From the NCBI RefSeq assembly GCF_023015905.1, contig NZ_JALKBD010000039.1, forward strand, positions 1-32,765: a stretch of 32,765 nucleotides of DNA, read 5' to 3'. The notes under the pieces are model-generated. The model was given only the letters and a program-made list of their open reading frames with translations. It did not search any database and was not told where the DNA came from. The DNA comes from Arenibacter sp. F20364 (GTDB lineage Bacteria; Bacteroidota; Bacteroidia; Flavobacteriales; Flavobacteriaceae). Shown here piece after piece: positions 1-8,967 of the stretch. How positions within the stretch are numbered: position 1 is the first letter of the stretch; every line of letters begins with the position of its first letter. Position numbers and translations under genes: made by a program.

Positions 1-615
1 ACCAGGTATGTACAGGTAACATTTGTACATCTCCTTTATCCACTTTCTAAAAACTTCGTCGGTGTCCTTGCTCATCAGGGAAATAATGGCAAATGGGGCC
101 TGGAACTCCAGTAGAATGAGCCAGACGTAACGCCCCGCAATGACAATGCTGAATAGGTAATTGTCAATGAGCAGCGCCATGGGCTTGATGGCGATTACGC
201 TGAAATAACCGATCACCCAATCCCAATCTAGAATGCTGTTGATTACGCCCCCCTCGGTAATCCGTTCGTCCTCTTCCAAAAGGGAATCCCAATAGCTGAC
301 ATTGGGCTGTACACCAACGATGTTCAAAATTCCCTGTTCAATTTGGGTAAGGCCCCATTCCAAACCGCTGATGATTACAGGAAAGAAAAGCATGAGGCCG
401 ATGTATGGAAAAAGCGGGGTCAAGAGGTCAAAAAACTTCTTATAATCCTTTACGTTCTCCCGCGACTGCTTGTAATAGACTTTCGAGACGTTCCGGACCA
501 CCAAGAACAAACCAACGGCATACACAAAAATGTATGCGCCAATAAGCACACCGTTGGTTTTGAAATCCCGATATACCTGTTCTACGTCGCTAATTCCGAT
601 AAAGGATTCATCCAT
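1..615 (-). CDS. traJ: TraJ/VirB6-like conjugation membrane protein, C-terminus cut by window edge
   Basis: The open frame runs from an ATG at 615 to the window edge without a stop, giving the first 205 residues. Several hydrophobic stretches are visible (about residues 22-41, 66-84, 136-152 and 157-177), separated by charged loops, as expected for a polytopic inner-membrane component of the conjugative type IV secretion channel. It starts 3 bp after the stop of the TraI-like gene and is last in the visible operon, the position of traJ in Bacteroidetes elements such as CTnDOT. The TraJ assignment rests on gene order and hydropathy, not on a motif. The real protein should be longer (the family is about 300-350 residues). 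Confidence 0.75.
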   Translation of the reverse strand, partial: MDESFIGISDVEQVYRDFKTNGVLIGAYIFVYAVGLFLVVRNVSKVYYKQSRENVKDYKKFFDLLTPLFPYIGLMLFFPVIISGLEWGLTQIEQGILNIVGVQPNVSYWDSLLEEDERITEGGVINSILDWDWVIGYFSVIAIKPMALLIDNYLFSIVIAGRYVWLILLEFQAPFAIISLMSKDTDEVFRKWIKEMYKCYLYIPG

Positions 616-618
616 AGG

Positions 619-1188
619 CTAGTTGGTCCCCCTGACCTTTTTATACATTGAACGTCTGTCGTGCGAGCTCTTACATCTGGAATACAGGGTTTTCAGGGCG
701 GCTATGTTCTTGTCCGTCCGCTCCTCAATATTCTGCAAAATCAAAATCCGTTCACCATCGTCCGCATTGATTTTCCCATTGGTCAATAGTGCTTCCACCG
801 ATTCCATATTTTGGTTGTTGGCCTCAATGATGTCCGAAACAATGTCCAGTGCCTTATCAAAGGTTTCATTGGAAAGGTCCAGCTTTGAAATATTCCTGCC
901 GGTTTCAGAGGCCAGCTTGATCAACTCAAACTCTTTATCGATGACACCTTTAATCGATTTTAAGGTGCGAACCGCTGACGAAACTTCTTTATAAATGTTC
1001 ACCCCCTCTTTGACCGTGTTGAAGGTCTTTACAAGGGTTGTCGATTGTGCCAAAGCTTCGGTAAGCTGTTTGGTCATGGTTACGTTTTGGGCCGTGGTCT
1101 GTGCCTCCAGAACCGGAGCTTCAACCACAAGCTGCGCACTGGCCAGAAAAGGCAATGCCAGGGCAAGCATTAGTTTAAACTTTCTCAT
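619..1188 (-). CDS. traI: TraI-like (VirB5-like) secreted transfer protein
   Basis: A 189-residue protein with a clear N-terminal signal peptide: positive MRKFK, hydrophobic core, probable cleavage after ASA at residue 18. The remainder is helical and rich in Ala, Leu, Glu and Lys, with no further membrane segment, resembling periplasmic VirB5-type minor pilin/adhesin proteins and the DUF4141 TraI proteins of Bacteroidetes conjugative elements. Its start overlaps the end of the VirB4-like gene by 14 bp and its stop lies 3 bp before the TraJ-like gene, so it is translationally coupled within the transfer operon. The family call depends mainly on this position between TraG and TraJ. Role inferred: assembly of the extracellular part of the mating channel. 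Confidence 0.7.
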   Translation of the reverse strand: MRKFKLMLALALPFLASAQLVVEAPVLEAQTTAQNVTMTKQLTEALAQSTTLVKTFNTVKEGVNIYKEVSSAVRTLKSIKGVIDKEFELIKLASETGRNISKLDLSNETFDKALDIVSDIIEANNQNMESVEALLTNGKINADDGERILILQNIEERTDKNIAALKTLYSRCKSSHDRRSMYKKVRGTN

Positions 1189-3616
1189 ATTCCTCAGATT
1201 TTATGTGTTCAATAATTGTTTCTTCCATATCGCCGACCTGCTCGTATCTGGACTGTAAAGCGGCCCATATTTCACCCGTGGTCTGGAACGCCAAAAACTT
1301 CTCTCTAGAAAATTCGTTGCGGATAATGGTGGCATAGTTCTCATTGAACCGCACGAATTTTTCTGAGTATGGCCGATCGGCCGTAAAATTGTTCGATACC
1401 GATTTCATCATCTGGATGTGCTCGTTGTTTTTGAGTTTATGGCGCTCAATGATGGCATCGTAAACCTGTTCGTTTCCTTCCAGCACTCCGAGTATTTGCA
1501 TATTCCCGATTATCGAATCGGTGTACTGGTTATTTTTGGGCATCTGTGTGGGTGTTTGGAAAATGAGGCCTACCGCACCGTTTTCCTTCCTGATGCTGGC
1601 GGTGATCAACGAAATGGTGCTCATGATGTCTATTCCGCTGTAATTGTCCTTCAGTTCACTTCCCAAAGCCATTTCATCAAATATGAAGTAGCCCCTTTTG
1701 GTCTTGTCCTTTAATATTTTTTCATTGATGGCATCAAATAGAATGGTCATGATCACCGATACCAGGAAAGGGTTGTTTTTAATCTCGTTCAACTCAAAGA
1801 CAATGGCCGATTTTTGGCCAATGCTCTCGTTGATTTCGCTATTGGACGATACCACATTGTGGTATATCCCTCCTTCCAAAAACTCGGAGCATACCACTTT
1901 AAAGGAGTTGATATCGAAATATTCTTCAGGGAAATCCTTGCGTTCGCAAATGGCCCTGAAATTTTGGACTACGTGGTTGTAATAGCTGATAAAATGGTGG
2001 TCCCTTTTTACCTGCTCGTAATAATCTTGAAGGGTTTTTGTAATGGCCACGGCCTTTTTAGCCTCTCTTTTGATTTCCGCCGGCAATCTCCAAAACTTCA
2101 TGACCACGGCCGTTAAGCTGAACAGCTTTTCGTTGGTAAGTTTTCGACCCTCCAGATTAAAGGGATTGATGCCCAGGGCGGTATTCGAGTTTACTTTGAT
2201 ATGCTTGCTTTCCTTTGGGTAAAGCTTGGTCAACTGTTCAAAGGAACTTCCAAATTCCGCAATGACCAATGTAACCCCGTCCTCTAAAAACTGATAAGCC
2301 ATATTCAAGACGTCCGCACTTTTTCCGCTTCCGGTGGGTGCATATATGATAAAATTCCGTGCGTTGATACGTTTGTTCTTTCGGTCCCACCAGTCCAATC
2401 GGTAAGGCACTTGCAAAAGCCTATCCTGAACCACGATACCTTCTTCATCATCGGAATAATAGGAGTAGTTCGTTAGCATACAACAAGCATTCTGCAAGGT
2501 GTTGAGAAAGAGGTAATCCTTATGGAGCTTTGATTGCCTGCCCACGATTGTAGAAAGAAAAATATTCTCCAGCCCTTCGTAGGACGGTATGTAGTAGCTG
2601 ATTTCCTTATCGTCCAATATCCCCTTTATGGCATCACTTCGTTTTCGGAGCTCATCGGTGTCCTCATGCCAGGCTATGATATTGAAGTGGCTTTTACAAA
2701 GGGTAACATTGTTGTCCAACAACTCTTTTTCCACTTCTTTCAAGCGGGTAAACTCACGCTTCAGGGCGGTAGAAAAGGACTGGCTTTTCTCGTATTGCTC
2801 TACACGCATTTCAAGCTCGTCCTTCAATTGTTTGTGCCCAGGGAAATACAATACCTGATTGTAGATATGGTTGAAAGGCAGATGAACCCCGAAATCATCC
2901 ATCAGACCTTTGTACAATTTCAGATTTTCAACATTGATGGTCGTATCATCCGAAACGTTGGTTATGGTGTCGGGCAAATAGGAAGAATCGCTAATCGAGA
3001 AAATTGAATAGTGGTTATCGCCGATATGCAGTTTGTTGTCAAAGACCAAATCCCTTAGCCCCTGGTCGCTTTGGAAACCATTGACATAGTTCAAAAAGAA
3101 GTAGCGCAACTCGTTTTCCTCCAGAGCGGTAATCGTGGTATTGTAAAGTTTGTTCAGAATCCCCACGGAGCTTTTAACCTTGTCAAAGAACCGTGATAAC
3201 CGTTCCTTATCCTTTTTTGTCAACTTCTCAGTGTACTTTAGCGGATTTGCAACATAACTTTCCTTTAGCGAGGCCAATTCGGTAATGGTAAAGGAAAGCA
3301 GACAATAATGTTTGATTCCCTCTCTTCCATCGAAGTGTCTCGATTCGGCTTCCGTTAAAAACGTGTTTCTGAAGTAGTGTTTTGAACTGGAATACGTCTC
3401 TTCCAAGACAATATCCTGTTTCTGGACATAGATACCATCATCGATATTCCTGAATGAGCGTACAAAGGATTCGTGTCTAAGGTCCAGTTTCACCATATCC
3501 AATGAATAAGGCTCGGGGTTCGTTACAAGAAAACACGCCCCCACGCTTCCATCCTTTGATAAAAAGAGGTTTCCGCTGAACCCTAAAATTGAATATGCGC
3601 TACTGCTTTTGATCAT
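1175..3616 (-). CDS. traG: TraG-family VirB4-like conjugation ATPase
   Basis: This 813-residue protein is the motor ATPase of the conjugative type IV secretion system, acting at the cytoplasmic face of the inner membrane. Walker A APTGSGKS is at residues 426-433 and a Walker B segment YFIFDEMALG near 643-652. A long N-terminal domain of about 400 residues with little hydrophobic character precedes it, as in Bacteroidetes TraG/VirB4 proteins; the family length is about 800-850. The start ATG overlaps the stop of the TraF-like gene by 4 bp (ATGA), and its 3' end overlaps the TraI-like start by 14 bp, so all are in one operon. No frameshift or missing motif is seen, so the gene looks intact. Confidence 0.92.
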   Translation of the reverse strand: MIKSSSAYSILGFSGNLFLSKDGSVGACFLVTNPEPYSLDMVKLDLRHESFVRSFRNIDDGIYVQKQDIVLEETYSSSKHYFRNTFLTEAESRHFDGREGIKHYCLLSFTITELASLKESYVANPLKYTEKLTKKDKERLSRFFDKVKSSVGILNKLYNTTITALEENELRYFFLNYVNGFQSDQGLRDLVFDNKLHIGDNHYSIFSISDSSYLPDTITNVSDDTTINVENLKLYKGLMDDFGVHLPFNHIYNQVLYFPGHKQLKDELEMRVEQYEKSQSFSTALKREFTRLKEVEKELLDNNVTLCKSHFNIIAWHEDTDELRKRSDAIKGILDDKEISYYIPSYEGLENIFLSTIVGRQSKLHKDYLFLNTLQNACCMLTNYSYYSDDEEGIVVQDRLLQVPYRLDWWDRKNKRINARNFIIYAPTGSGKSADVLNMAYQFLEDGVTLVIAEFGSSFEQLTKLYPKESKHIKVNSNTALGINPFNLEGRKLTNEKLFSLTAVVMKFWRLPAEIKREAKKAVAITKTLQDYYEQVKRDHHFISYYNHVVQNFRAICERKDFPEEYFDINSFKVVCSEFLEGGIYHNVVSSNSEINESIGQKSAIVFELNEIKNNPFLVSVIMTILFDAINEKILKDKTKRGYFIFDEMALGSELKDNYSGIDIMSTISLITASIRKENGAVGLIFQTPTQMPKNNQYTDSIIGNMQILGVLEGNEQVYDAIIERHKLKNNEHIQMMKSVSNNFTADRPYSEKFVRFNENYATIIRNEFSREKFLAFQTTGEIWAALQSRYEQVGDMEETIIEHIKSEEYEKV

Positions 3617-3921
3617 ATCTGGTTGAGTATATCCTTATTGGACAAAACGGATCGCTTTGTTCCAAATCTGTATTTGGTTTGGTTCGATAGTTTCTTGAAC
3701 TGTTTCCTCATAAAGAGTATCGCCGTCAACGAAATGCCCATTGCCACAAAATAGGTGGTAAGCCCTGTGGCCGTTGGATTTCCCAGAGCAAAAAGGGCCC
3801 AAATAAAGAATACCAGGGCAAATGCAATTTGTAGTACAAAGAGCAAATAGTAATAGTTGGGCTTAAAGCCCTGTATCCTCGGTTCCCGTTCCAAGTTTTT
3901 GTTGACGTCGTAAGATTTCAT
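3613..3921 (-). CDS. traF: TraF-like (DUF4133, VirB3-like) small membrane protein
   Basis: A 102-residue protein with a hydrophilic N-terminus (to about residue 22) followed by two adjacent hydrophobic helices (about 24-46 and 51-70) and a basic C-terminal tail. This topology and its place directly upstream of the VirB4-like ATPase match Bacteroidetes TraF/DUF4133, the counterpart of VirB3, which anchors the ATPase to the inner membrane. It is 3 bp downstream of the TraE-like gene and overlaps the VirB4-like gene by 4 bp. The segment GFKPNYYYLL before the first helix is typical of the family as far as I recall; the assignment is otherwise from size, topology and synteny. Confidence 0.8.
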   Translation of the reverse strand: MKSYDVNKNLEREPRIQGFKPNYYYLLFVLQIAFALVFFIWALFALGNPTATGLTTYFVAMGISLTAILFMRKQFKKLSNQTKYRFGTKRSVLSNKDILNQI

Positions 3922-3924
3922 GGT

Positions 3925-4242
3925 TTAGACATTGATTGAAATTCGTCCTCCGATAATGGCCACTGCCGCTATAACTCCAGCGAACAAAGCAGCGTATAGC
4001 AAAATGATACCGGCATTGATCAAACCTTCCTTTCGGGTATTCCGGTTGTTGACTTCTTCCCAGTTTCGGGTCAATCCAACGATGGCCCCGATCAACAGAA
4101 TAAGCAACACCACCGGAACCAAATAATCATTGATTGCTTGGTTGATGGTTCCCCTAAAGTCCTGAGCTTGCATTGCAGTTGTGGATAGGCCCAATACTGC
4201 GGTTAAAATTGCGGTTTTCGATAATTTCTGATTTGTTTTCAT
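3925..4242 (-). CDS. traE: TraE-like (DUF4134, VirB2-like) putative pilin
   Basis: A 105-residue protein with an N-terminal signal peptide (MKTNQKLSK, then a hydrophobic stretch ending at TAMQAQ, residues about 20-26) and two hydrophobic helices (about 37-56 and 75-97) separated by a short basic loop. A cleaved signal followed by two membrane segments is the topology of VirB2-type conjugative pilins; in Bacteroidetes this position is TraE (DUF4134). It lies 15 bp after the coupling-protein gene and 3 bp before the TraF-like gene in the transfer operon. The role as major pilus/channel subunit is inferred from family and position. Confidence 0.8.
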   Translation of the reverse strand: MKTNQKLSKTAILTAVLGLSTTAMQAQDFRGTINQAINDYLVPVVLLILLIGAIVGLTRNWEEVNNRNTRKEGLINAGIILLYAALFAGVIAAVAIIGGRISINV

Positions 4243-4257
4243 TGTATAGTTTAAAGG

Positions 4258-5889
4258 TTAATATAGATTCTTAATCGTATGTATAATCTCATTATAATTT
4301 GCTTCAATATCGGATTCGCTTACGCTTCTCACGATGGGCAATTCCAATTCTTCAGGGAATTGCATCATATCGAGTTTTAAGTGAAACTCGTTGTAATTGG
4401 AGTTACTTCCGTAACCCACAAACTCCCCTGCCGGCAAGTGTTTGAAAAACGAGGTTTCGTATTTGGCAACTTTGTCCACCCTTTGGGAGTGTCCAGAACT
4501 GCTACTGTGTGTACCCGATGACCTACTGTAAGTCTTTTTGACTTCATCAATCTTGTCGAATTGTTGCACGTATCGTTTTTGAGCGACTGTATCCCCGGTC
4601 CTGCCAAAGAACACATTCGCGAAGTTGCTTTCCATGGAACTAAGGGCCTTCTCCCCATAAAGTGCGCTGATTTTGCTTTGCGATTGGGTGATAAAGACAA
4701 ACGCACACAAATACTCCCGGAGTTCTGAGGGCATTTCCTCAAAATTGTCAATCTTGAAGGTGGTCGCTTCATCCATGAAATAGACAAAAGGAATCTTGTT
4801 GCTCATGGTGAACCTTCTACTGGAAATTTTAACGAGCATTCCCATGATAGGCCCGAGTATATTTCGCAAGGCATAATTATTGGAAATCGCAAAGAGTTTA
4901 GGATCCTCCGGGTCCAGTAAATTGAAATCAAAATCATTGCCCGAAAGCACGTAACAAATGTTCTTGTTATAGGCCAATTTTCCTATATAGTTGGTCAAAG
5001 AGCTCTTGTAGCCTGAAAGCTGTTTCGGACTATCTTTTGAATCCAAGAAAGCACCGGCCAATGATTTAGCCTGTGCATCCTTTTCCAAAAAGGATATCAG
5101 GTGTTTATTGGAATTGTGGAGCGCAAAATTTGATATGTGTGGCCAGGTACAGTATTGAGGATAATCCTTTCTAAACCGTATCATCAGGCCTTGTAACAGC
5201 CCAAGTCCACCAAGCCCCCAATCGTTCAATTTTTGACCATCTGGCAAATAGGCACGGATCAGGTCTTCGCCCAACTGTGGCAAATCATCGGATGAAGGTA
5301 TCGCGGCCACCGATAACGGATTGAACCGATAGGTTCTTGACATATCGGTAAAGTTCACGTAATAGAAAGAGCCATCGTAACCGGTTTCCTTGATGAAGTG
5401 ATATGCTGCCTTGGTATAATCAAACTCCTTCAGGTCGTAAATCATTCCTGCGAACTTGTTTTCCACAAAGCCTTTAAGCAGCGGTTTCCCAATACTTTTT
5501 GTTTTACCGGTGTTCGCTCCAGCGTACACCAAAAAGTTATTGAATGGATCCTTGAACTTTATATTACGCCCGTTCTGTACCGCTAATTCAATAGGGGTGA
5601 AGTTGTATGCTTTTTTTACGGTTTTCTTATCCTTTGAAGTAAAGACAATCAAAGCCCCGATGACTAGGGCCAAGCTATATGAGGGTGCGCCATATTTGAC
5701 CAAGAACGGTTCAAATTCAATGGATAAATACGGTTTTCCGTAATATCCAATGGCATAAATTACTAGCATATAGAGAAGGCAGCCGATTACAAAGGACATT
5801 CCCCTGTTCTTGGTAAATCGGACCATAAGAATGATAAGGCCAATAAAGAAAAGGCCTCCCACAATCAGTATGTAATATAAGTTCTCCAT
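4258..5889 (-). CDS. mobC: VirD4/TraD-family type IV coupling protein
   Basis: A 543-residue inner-membrane ATPase that would deliver the relaxase-DNA complex to the transfer channel. Three hydrophobic segments open the protein (about residues 5-24, 31-49 and 69-85). A Walker A GANTGKTK lies at 124-131 and a Walker B-like FVYFMDEAT near 370, followed by a QSQSK segment typical of TraM-recognition/TraG-D C-terminal domains. In Bacteroides elements the equivalent is called MobC. The gene begins directly next to the stop of the relaxase gene and is followed 15 bp later by the pilin-like gene, linking mobilization and transfer in one transcription unit. A Ser-rich stretch near residue 455 (SRSSGTHSSSSGHSQ) is probably a flexible surface loop. 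Confidence 0.88.
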   Translation of the reverse strand: MENLYYILIVGGLFFIGLIILMVRFTKNRGMSFVIGCLLYMLVIYAIGYYGKPYLSIEFEPFLVKYGAPSYSLALVIGALIVFTSKDKKTVKKAYNFTPIELAVQNGRNIKFKDPFNNFLVYAGANTGKTKSIGKPLLKGFVENKFAGMIYDLKEFDYTKAAYHFIKETGYDGSFYYVNFTDMSRTYRFNPLSVAAIPSSDDLPQLGEDLIRAYLPDGQKLNDWGLGGLGLLQGLMIRFRKDYPQYCTWPHISNFALHNSNKHLISFLEKDAQAKSLAGAFLDSKDSPKQLSGYKSSLTNYIGKLAYNKNICYVLSGNDFDFNLLDPEDPKLFAISNNYALRNILGPIMGMLVKISSRRFTMSNKIPFVYFMDEATTFKIDNFEEMPSELREYLCAFVFITQSQSKISALYGEKALSSMESNFANVFFGRTGDTVAQKRYVQQFDKIDEVKKTYSRSSGTHSSSSGHSQRVDKVAKYETSFFKHLPAGEFVGYGSNSNYNEFHLKLDMMQFPEELELPIVRSVSESDIEANYNEIIHTIKNLY

Positions 5890-7107
5890 TTATCCAGCCA
5901 TCCCTTTGGCCAATAGTATTTCTTTTACTTTTTGTTTCAACTCCATCATGGCGGCGGCCTTTGGATTGGACACCAGCGCCAAAGCCTTTCTTTCCGCTAT
6001 GGCGGCATCACCCAACGTTTTTCCAATGGCGACCCCCTTAGCCTTGTTCAGCGGCTTTTTGCTCAATCTGGCAATGAGCTGCTTACTCTGCGGGGAAACA
6101 TTTTTGTACGTTGTTCCCTTGTATTGGTCAAACTCCTTCGGCTTATATCCAAACTTTTCATTGAATAGGCTGGAGCTGTCCGTTTTGAATTTTTCCTGAT
6201 GAAAACCAACATGGACTTTTTCATCGTTCAATTGGTGCTTCTCACTCTTCCCCGTTCCTTTGGCGTTAGGGCTCAATTGCATTCCCCTGGCCTTGCTGAT
6301 AATCTTGGAATCGGATACCAGAGGATTCCCTTTCTCATCAACAACTTTTTCCCCTTTATACCATTTTGATTTTGTGTTTCTTGAAACAACAACGTGAACA
6401 TGATAGTTCCAGCCTCCTTTTTCGGTCCCCTGAAAAATGATGTTTCCCTTTTCGGTTTGGATTCTGCCGTTATCGTCCCTTAGATACTGTGATTCCAAAT
6501 CTTTGATGGCCCTTTTGTTGAGAATAATCTTTGCGGGGTTCTTACTGCTCTCGTTTTGCCTCAGTTTTTTGTCAATCTTCTTTTTGATGGCCAGGTTATG
6601 CTTTACGTTTTTGTCCCAAATGCTGTATTCCCTTTTGGATTCCACTTTGGCCACATAGTTCAGATCCTTTGCCTCCAGTATAATCTCGTTGCCCTCTTTG
6701 TCCTTTCTGGAGAAAGTATTGGCATAGAGCTCCATCGCATCATTGGTATAATCTTTTAGATACTGCCGGAATTGAAGATTTTCTTCAGGGGAGAGCTCTT
6801 CAATGATGTTGGTTCTTCCGTTGCTGGCCATTTCAACCAAATGTTTCTGCTCTTCCCAAGAGGGATTGAAACTGAGCATATAAAATTTAGTGTCCCTAGC
6901 CGATAGTCGATGATTGTTACCGTCTATGATTTGCACCGCCTTATTGTCCGATATATCATCGTGGTCCGAATTGAAAAAGCCATCATAATCCATATCGTCC
7001 CTTTCCAAATCCTTGTTTTCTTTGGATAAGTACTCTATCAGGTTAAAGGAACTGCCTTTGTTGTTCCCGCCCGTCAATTTCAATGGCTTATGTACTTTTA
7101 CGAACAA
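5890..7107 (-). CDS. Relaxase of the DUF5712/BfmB-like family
   Basis: A 405-residue relaxase that should nick oriT and lead the transferred strand. The signature visible is the metal-binding HxH segment NYHVHVVVSRN at about residues 234-244 with a hydrophobic strand, as in MOB-type HUH enzymes; a conserved-looking FYMLSFNPSW lies at 75-84, and tyrosines near the N-terminus (Y26) are catalytic candidates. Lysine-rich helical regions surround the core. It directly follows the BfmA/BtgA-like gene and abuts the coupling-protein gene, the usual Bacteroidota arrangement. The family name is from memory of such gene pairs; the relaxase role is well supported by motif plus context, while the catalytic tyrosine is not certain. 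Confidence 0.82.
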   Translation of the reverse strand: MFVKVHKPLKLTGGNNKGSSFNLIEYLSKENKDLERDDMDYDGFFNSDHDDISDNKAVQIIDGNNHRLSARDTKFYMLSFNPSWEEQKHLVEMASNGRTNIIEELSPEENLQFRQYLKDYTNDAMELYANTFSRKDKEGNEIILEAKDLNYVAKVESKREYSIWDKNVKHNLAIKKKIDKKLRQNESSKNPAKIILNKRAIKDLESQYLRDDNGRIQTEKGNIIFQGTEKGGWNYHVHVVVSRNTKSKWYKGEKVVDEKGNPLVSDSKIISKARGMQLSPNAKGTGKSEKHQLNDEKVHVGFHQEKFKTDSSSLFNEKFGYKPKEFDQYKGTTYKNVSPQSKQLIARLSKKPLNKAKGVAIGKTLGDAAIAERKALALVSNPKAAAMMELKQKVKEILLAKGMAG

Positions 7108-7698
7108 TTATCTATTTTTAATAAGGTTAGAAATTGTATCTAGATTTCGGTCCAGAATGTTCTTTTTGATTTTGTACTCGTCTTTCTGTAATTGAATGCT
7201 TTTGGCATTATCACGCAATTCCTTCACTGCTCTTAAAATGGCATCGAGAAAATCCAAATTGGGTTTTAAAGTTTCAATTTTCTGATCGTTTTTACCGGTG
7301 GTCAATATCTCCTCGATACGTTTTTCCAATCGGGAATTTTCCTCCTGTAATGTCTCGATGGTACCTACCAATTCTTCCACTTCTTTAGATGAAAAAATCT
7401 CTCCCTGGGCGACTGTTTGATTATCGGATTCTGAAACCCTTACCAAAATATCCTCCAGCATACCCATGATTTTCGATAGCTTTTTGGTCTCGATATTCCG
7501 TATGATTTTCACCACTCTTTCCGTTGCCTTTTTGGTAACGGTCATTGGAGAGGAGTCAATTTCGTTGGGTTTGATACCGGTAGATTCGAAGTAGTCCAAA
7601 AATTGGGAAAGAACATCATCATATGATGTTCCCCTGCTCTTGAATTTATCTACACGCTCCTTGGTTTCAGGGTATATTTTGATAGTTTGGAGAGACAT
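7108..7698 (-). CDS. BfmA/BtgA-family mobilization accessory protein
   Basis: A 196-residue protein with an N-terminal DNA-binding-like segment (LQTIKIYPETKERVDKFK, residues 3-20, ribbon-helix-helix in character) and long helical, probably coiled-coil, regions (about 110-135 and 165-190). This matches BfmA/BtgA mobilization proteins that bind oriT and recruit the relaxase. It is first in the mob/tra operon, is immediately followed by the relaxase gene, and its upstream region (7699-8328) holds several inverted repeats suited to oriT. On the coding strand a TACATTTA sequence (plus 7718-7725) resembles the -7 element TAnnTTTG but lacks the final G, so the operon promoter is only a weak candidate. 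Confidence 0.8.
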   Translation of the reverse strand: MSLQTIKIYPETKERVDKFKSRGTSYDDVLSQFLDYFESTGIKPNEIDSSPMTVTKKATERVVKIIRNIETKKLSKIMGMLEDILVRVSESDNQTVAQGEIFSSKEVEELVGTIETLQEENSRLEKRIEEILTTGKNDQKIETLKPNLDFLDAILRAVKELRDNAKSIQLQKDEYKIKKNILDRNLDTISNLIKNR

Positions 7699-8328
7699 TT
7701 TTCATTTTTATAGAGTGTTAAGATAAATGTAAAATTTCTCCTTATTTTCTCCCTAACTTTAACAATAAAATCGTTGAAATACATAGCTTCAGCGTGGTCA
7801 TTCTCCCCTATTTCTACCTAAATATAGGAAGTTTGATTTATAACATACTGAAAATCAATATTATATCAGGCTTTGCCTGATTACTGCTTGCTCTTCCTAT
7901 ATTCTGTTGCGAAGCAACACAAATAGTCATTTCAAATATCCTAGATATTTGCTTTAGGATACAACGGTTGAACTTGCTTCAAAAGTTTGGAAATGATGAA
8001 CGCTCCAACGCTGTTTTTTCTTAACGCTTTTCTACCTGAACGCTAAAAAAACAGCTTCGGGTCCAGCGAATAGGTTTGTTTATCTTCAAGGTCGCAAGAC
8101 GACCTTGTGTAAGATTTTTGGGGCAAAAAAATTCAGTTAAAATCCATTAGGTGCGTTTCACCGATTTGTAGGAAAATTACTTGGTCAAAATTTTGGTTGT
8201 TCTTAGTTTGGTAAACTACTGCTAAACGATTTGAAGAAAATACAGCTTGCCATCCCGTAACCGGAAAAACTCATTTCAAATATGAATGGATTCATTCACC
8301 CCGGGTCAGATGTCGGGGGCGGGCTGTA
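7699..8328. other. Non-coding region with inverted repeats, candidate oriT
   Basis: No plausible gene is found in these 630 bases. Perfect inverted repeats are: TCAGGC/GCCTGA (7866-7871, 7875-7880), TGTTGC/GCAACA (7905-7910, 7914-7919), GCTGTTTTTT/AAAAAACAGC (8010-8019, 8046-8055), CAAGGTCG/CGACCTTG (8087-8094, 8100-8107) and TAGTTT/AAACTA (8204-8209, 8213-8218). Four direct AACGCT hexamers start at 7999, 8007, 8023 and 8039 (spacing 8, 16 and 16). Clustered hairpins and short direct repeats immediately upstream of the BfmA-like and relaxase genes are the usual layout of a transfer origin. The nick site itself cannot be placed. Confidence 0.5.
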
Positions 8329-8547
8329 TTAGTTTTTGTTTTGGTTTTTATCCAGCAGATAAGTGAGTGCGGAAATGGTCAAATCCAGTTCCCGTTTTTT
8401 TGTAAATGAAAAACAACTTAGCGAATTGCGCTTAAGTTTCAGTTTCTCGTTCAAGGCGCTCATGGATTCCGGATTGAACATTTCCCTGGATTCCAATTTG
8501 GAACGGACCTGTTTCACAACGTCCATATTTATTTTTGATCGGGCCAT
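8329..8547 (-). CDS. Small basic protein between oriT candidate and oriV, unknown
   Basis: A 72-residue protein starting MARSKINMDVVKQV; a longer reading from 8589 is possible, but the extra 14 residues have no ribosome-friendly context and the internal start gives a typical basic N-terminus. It is highly charged (many Lys, Arg, Glu), predicted mostly helical, with no membrane segment. Its location between the candidate oriT and the origin iterons, transcribed toward the mob genes, would suit a small relaxosome or replication accessory DNA-binding protein, but I recognise no domain. Function unknown. Confidence 0.5.
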   Translation of the reverse strand: MARSKINMDVVKQVRSKLESREMFNPESMSALNEKLKLKRNSLSCFSFTKKRELDLTISALTYLLDKNQNKN

Positions 8548-8675
8548 TTGATTATTAACGCCTATCACAATTGGAATCTTATAAATCAACCAATCAATAT
8601 TGTTGGTTTTTCGACAAAACGCACTTTTGGTAAAACGTGTACAAGTCTCATTTTCAGTAAAAGAAAGAGTGTTTA

Positions 8676-8695
8676 TTTATTGGAACAACCACGGA
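8676..8695 (+). repeat. Outlying origin iteron
   Basis: TTTATTGGAACAACCACGGA matches the iteron consensus exactly but lies about 270 bp upstream of the main iteron cluster, on the other side of the palindrome and AT-rich region. It may be an incompatibility or handcuffing site for Rep. Confidence 0.8.
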
Positions 8696-8820
8696 CGGGC
8701 GATAGAAAAAATCAATTGAAAAACGCCATTTTGACAGTTTTTCTAGGGTTTTGCGGATGCTTTTTGACCTTTCTTCCCAAATATTGTGAAACAATACAAA
8801 AATGGCTGAAAAATGGGCGA

Positions 8821-8843
8821 AATTCTTGTTGTCAACAAGAATT
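8821..8843. repeat. 23-bp near-perfect palindrome in the origin
   Basis: AATTCTTGTTG and CAACAAGAATT are perfect inverted 11-mers with a single T between them. It sits between the outlying iteron and the AT-rich tract. Such palindromes in iteron origins often bind Rep dimers or host factors; there is no T-tract, so a terminator role is less likely. Confidence 0.7.
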
Positions 8844-8854
8844 ATGACCTTTTT

Positions 8855-8935
8855 GAAACCTTATTAAACTAAAATTATTATTTAAAATTATTATTTTTTC
8901 AATTAAGAGAATTACAGATTAAATTAAAGAAACTC
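8855..8935. other. AT-rich putative DNA unwinding element
   Basis: An almost pure A+T stretch that includes two adjacent perfect copies of AAAATTATTATTT (8871-8883 and 8884-8896). Tandem AT-rich 13-mers beside iterons are the classical melting site of iteron plasmid origins. The location immediately before the iteron cluster supports this role. Confidence 0.65.
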
Positions 8936-8967
8936 GAACAGTCAGTGTTTTCAGGGGCTTCAACGGG

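Noticed and set aside
4377..4787. 136-codon minus-strand frame inside the coupling-protein gene
   Set aside because: It is an out-of-frame shadow of a well-supported VirD4-like gene.
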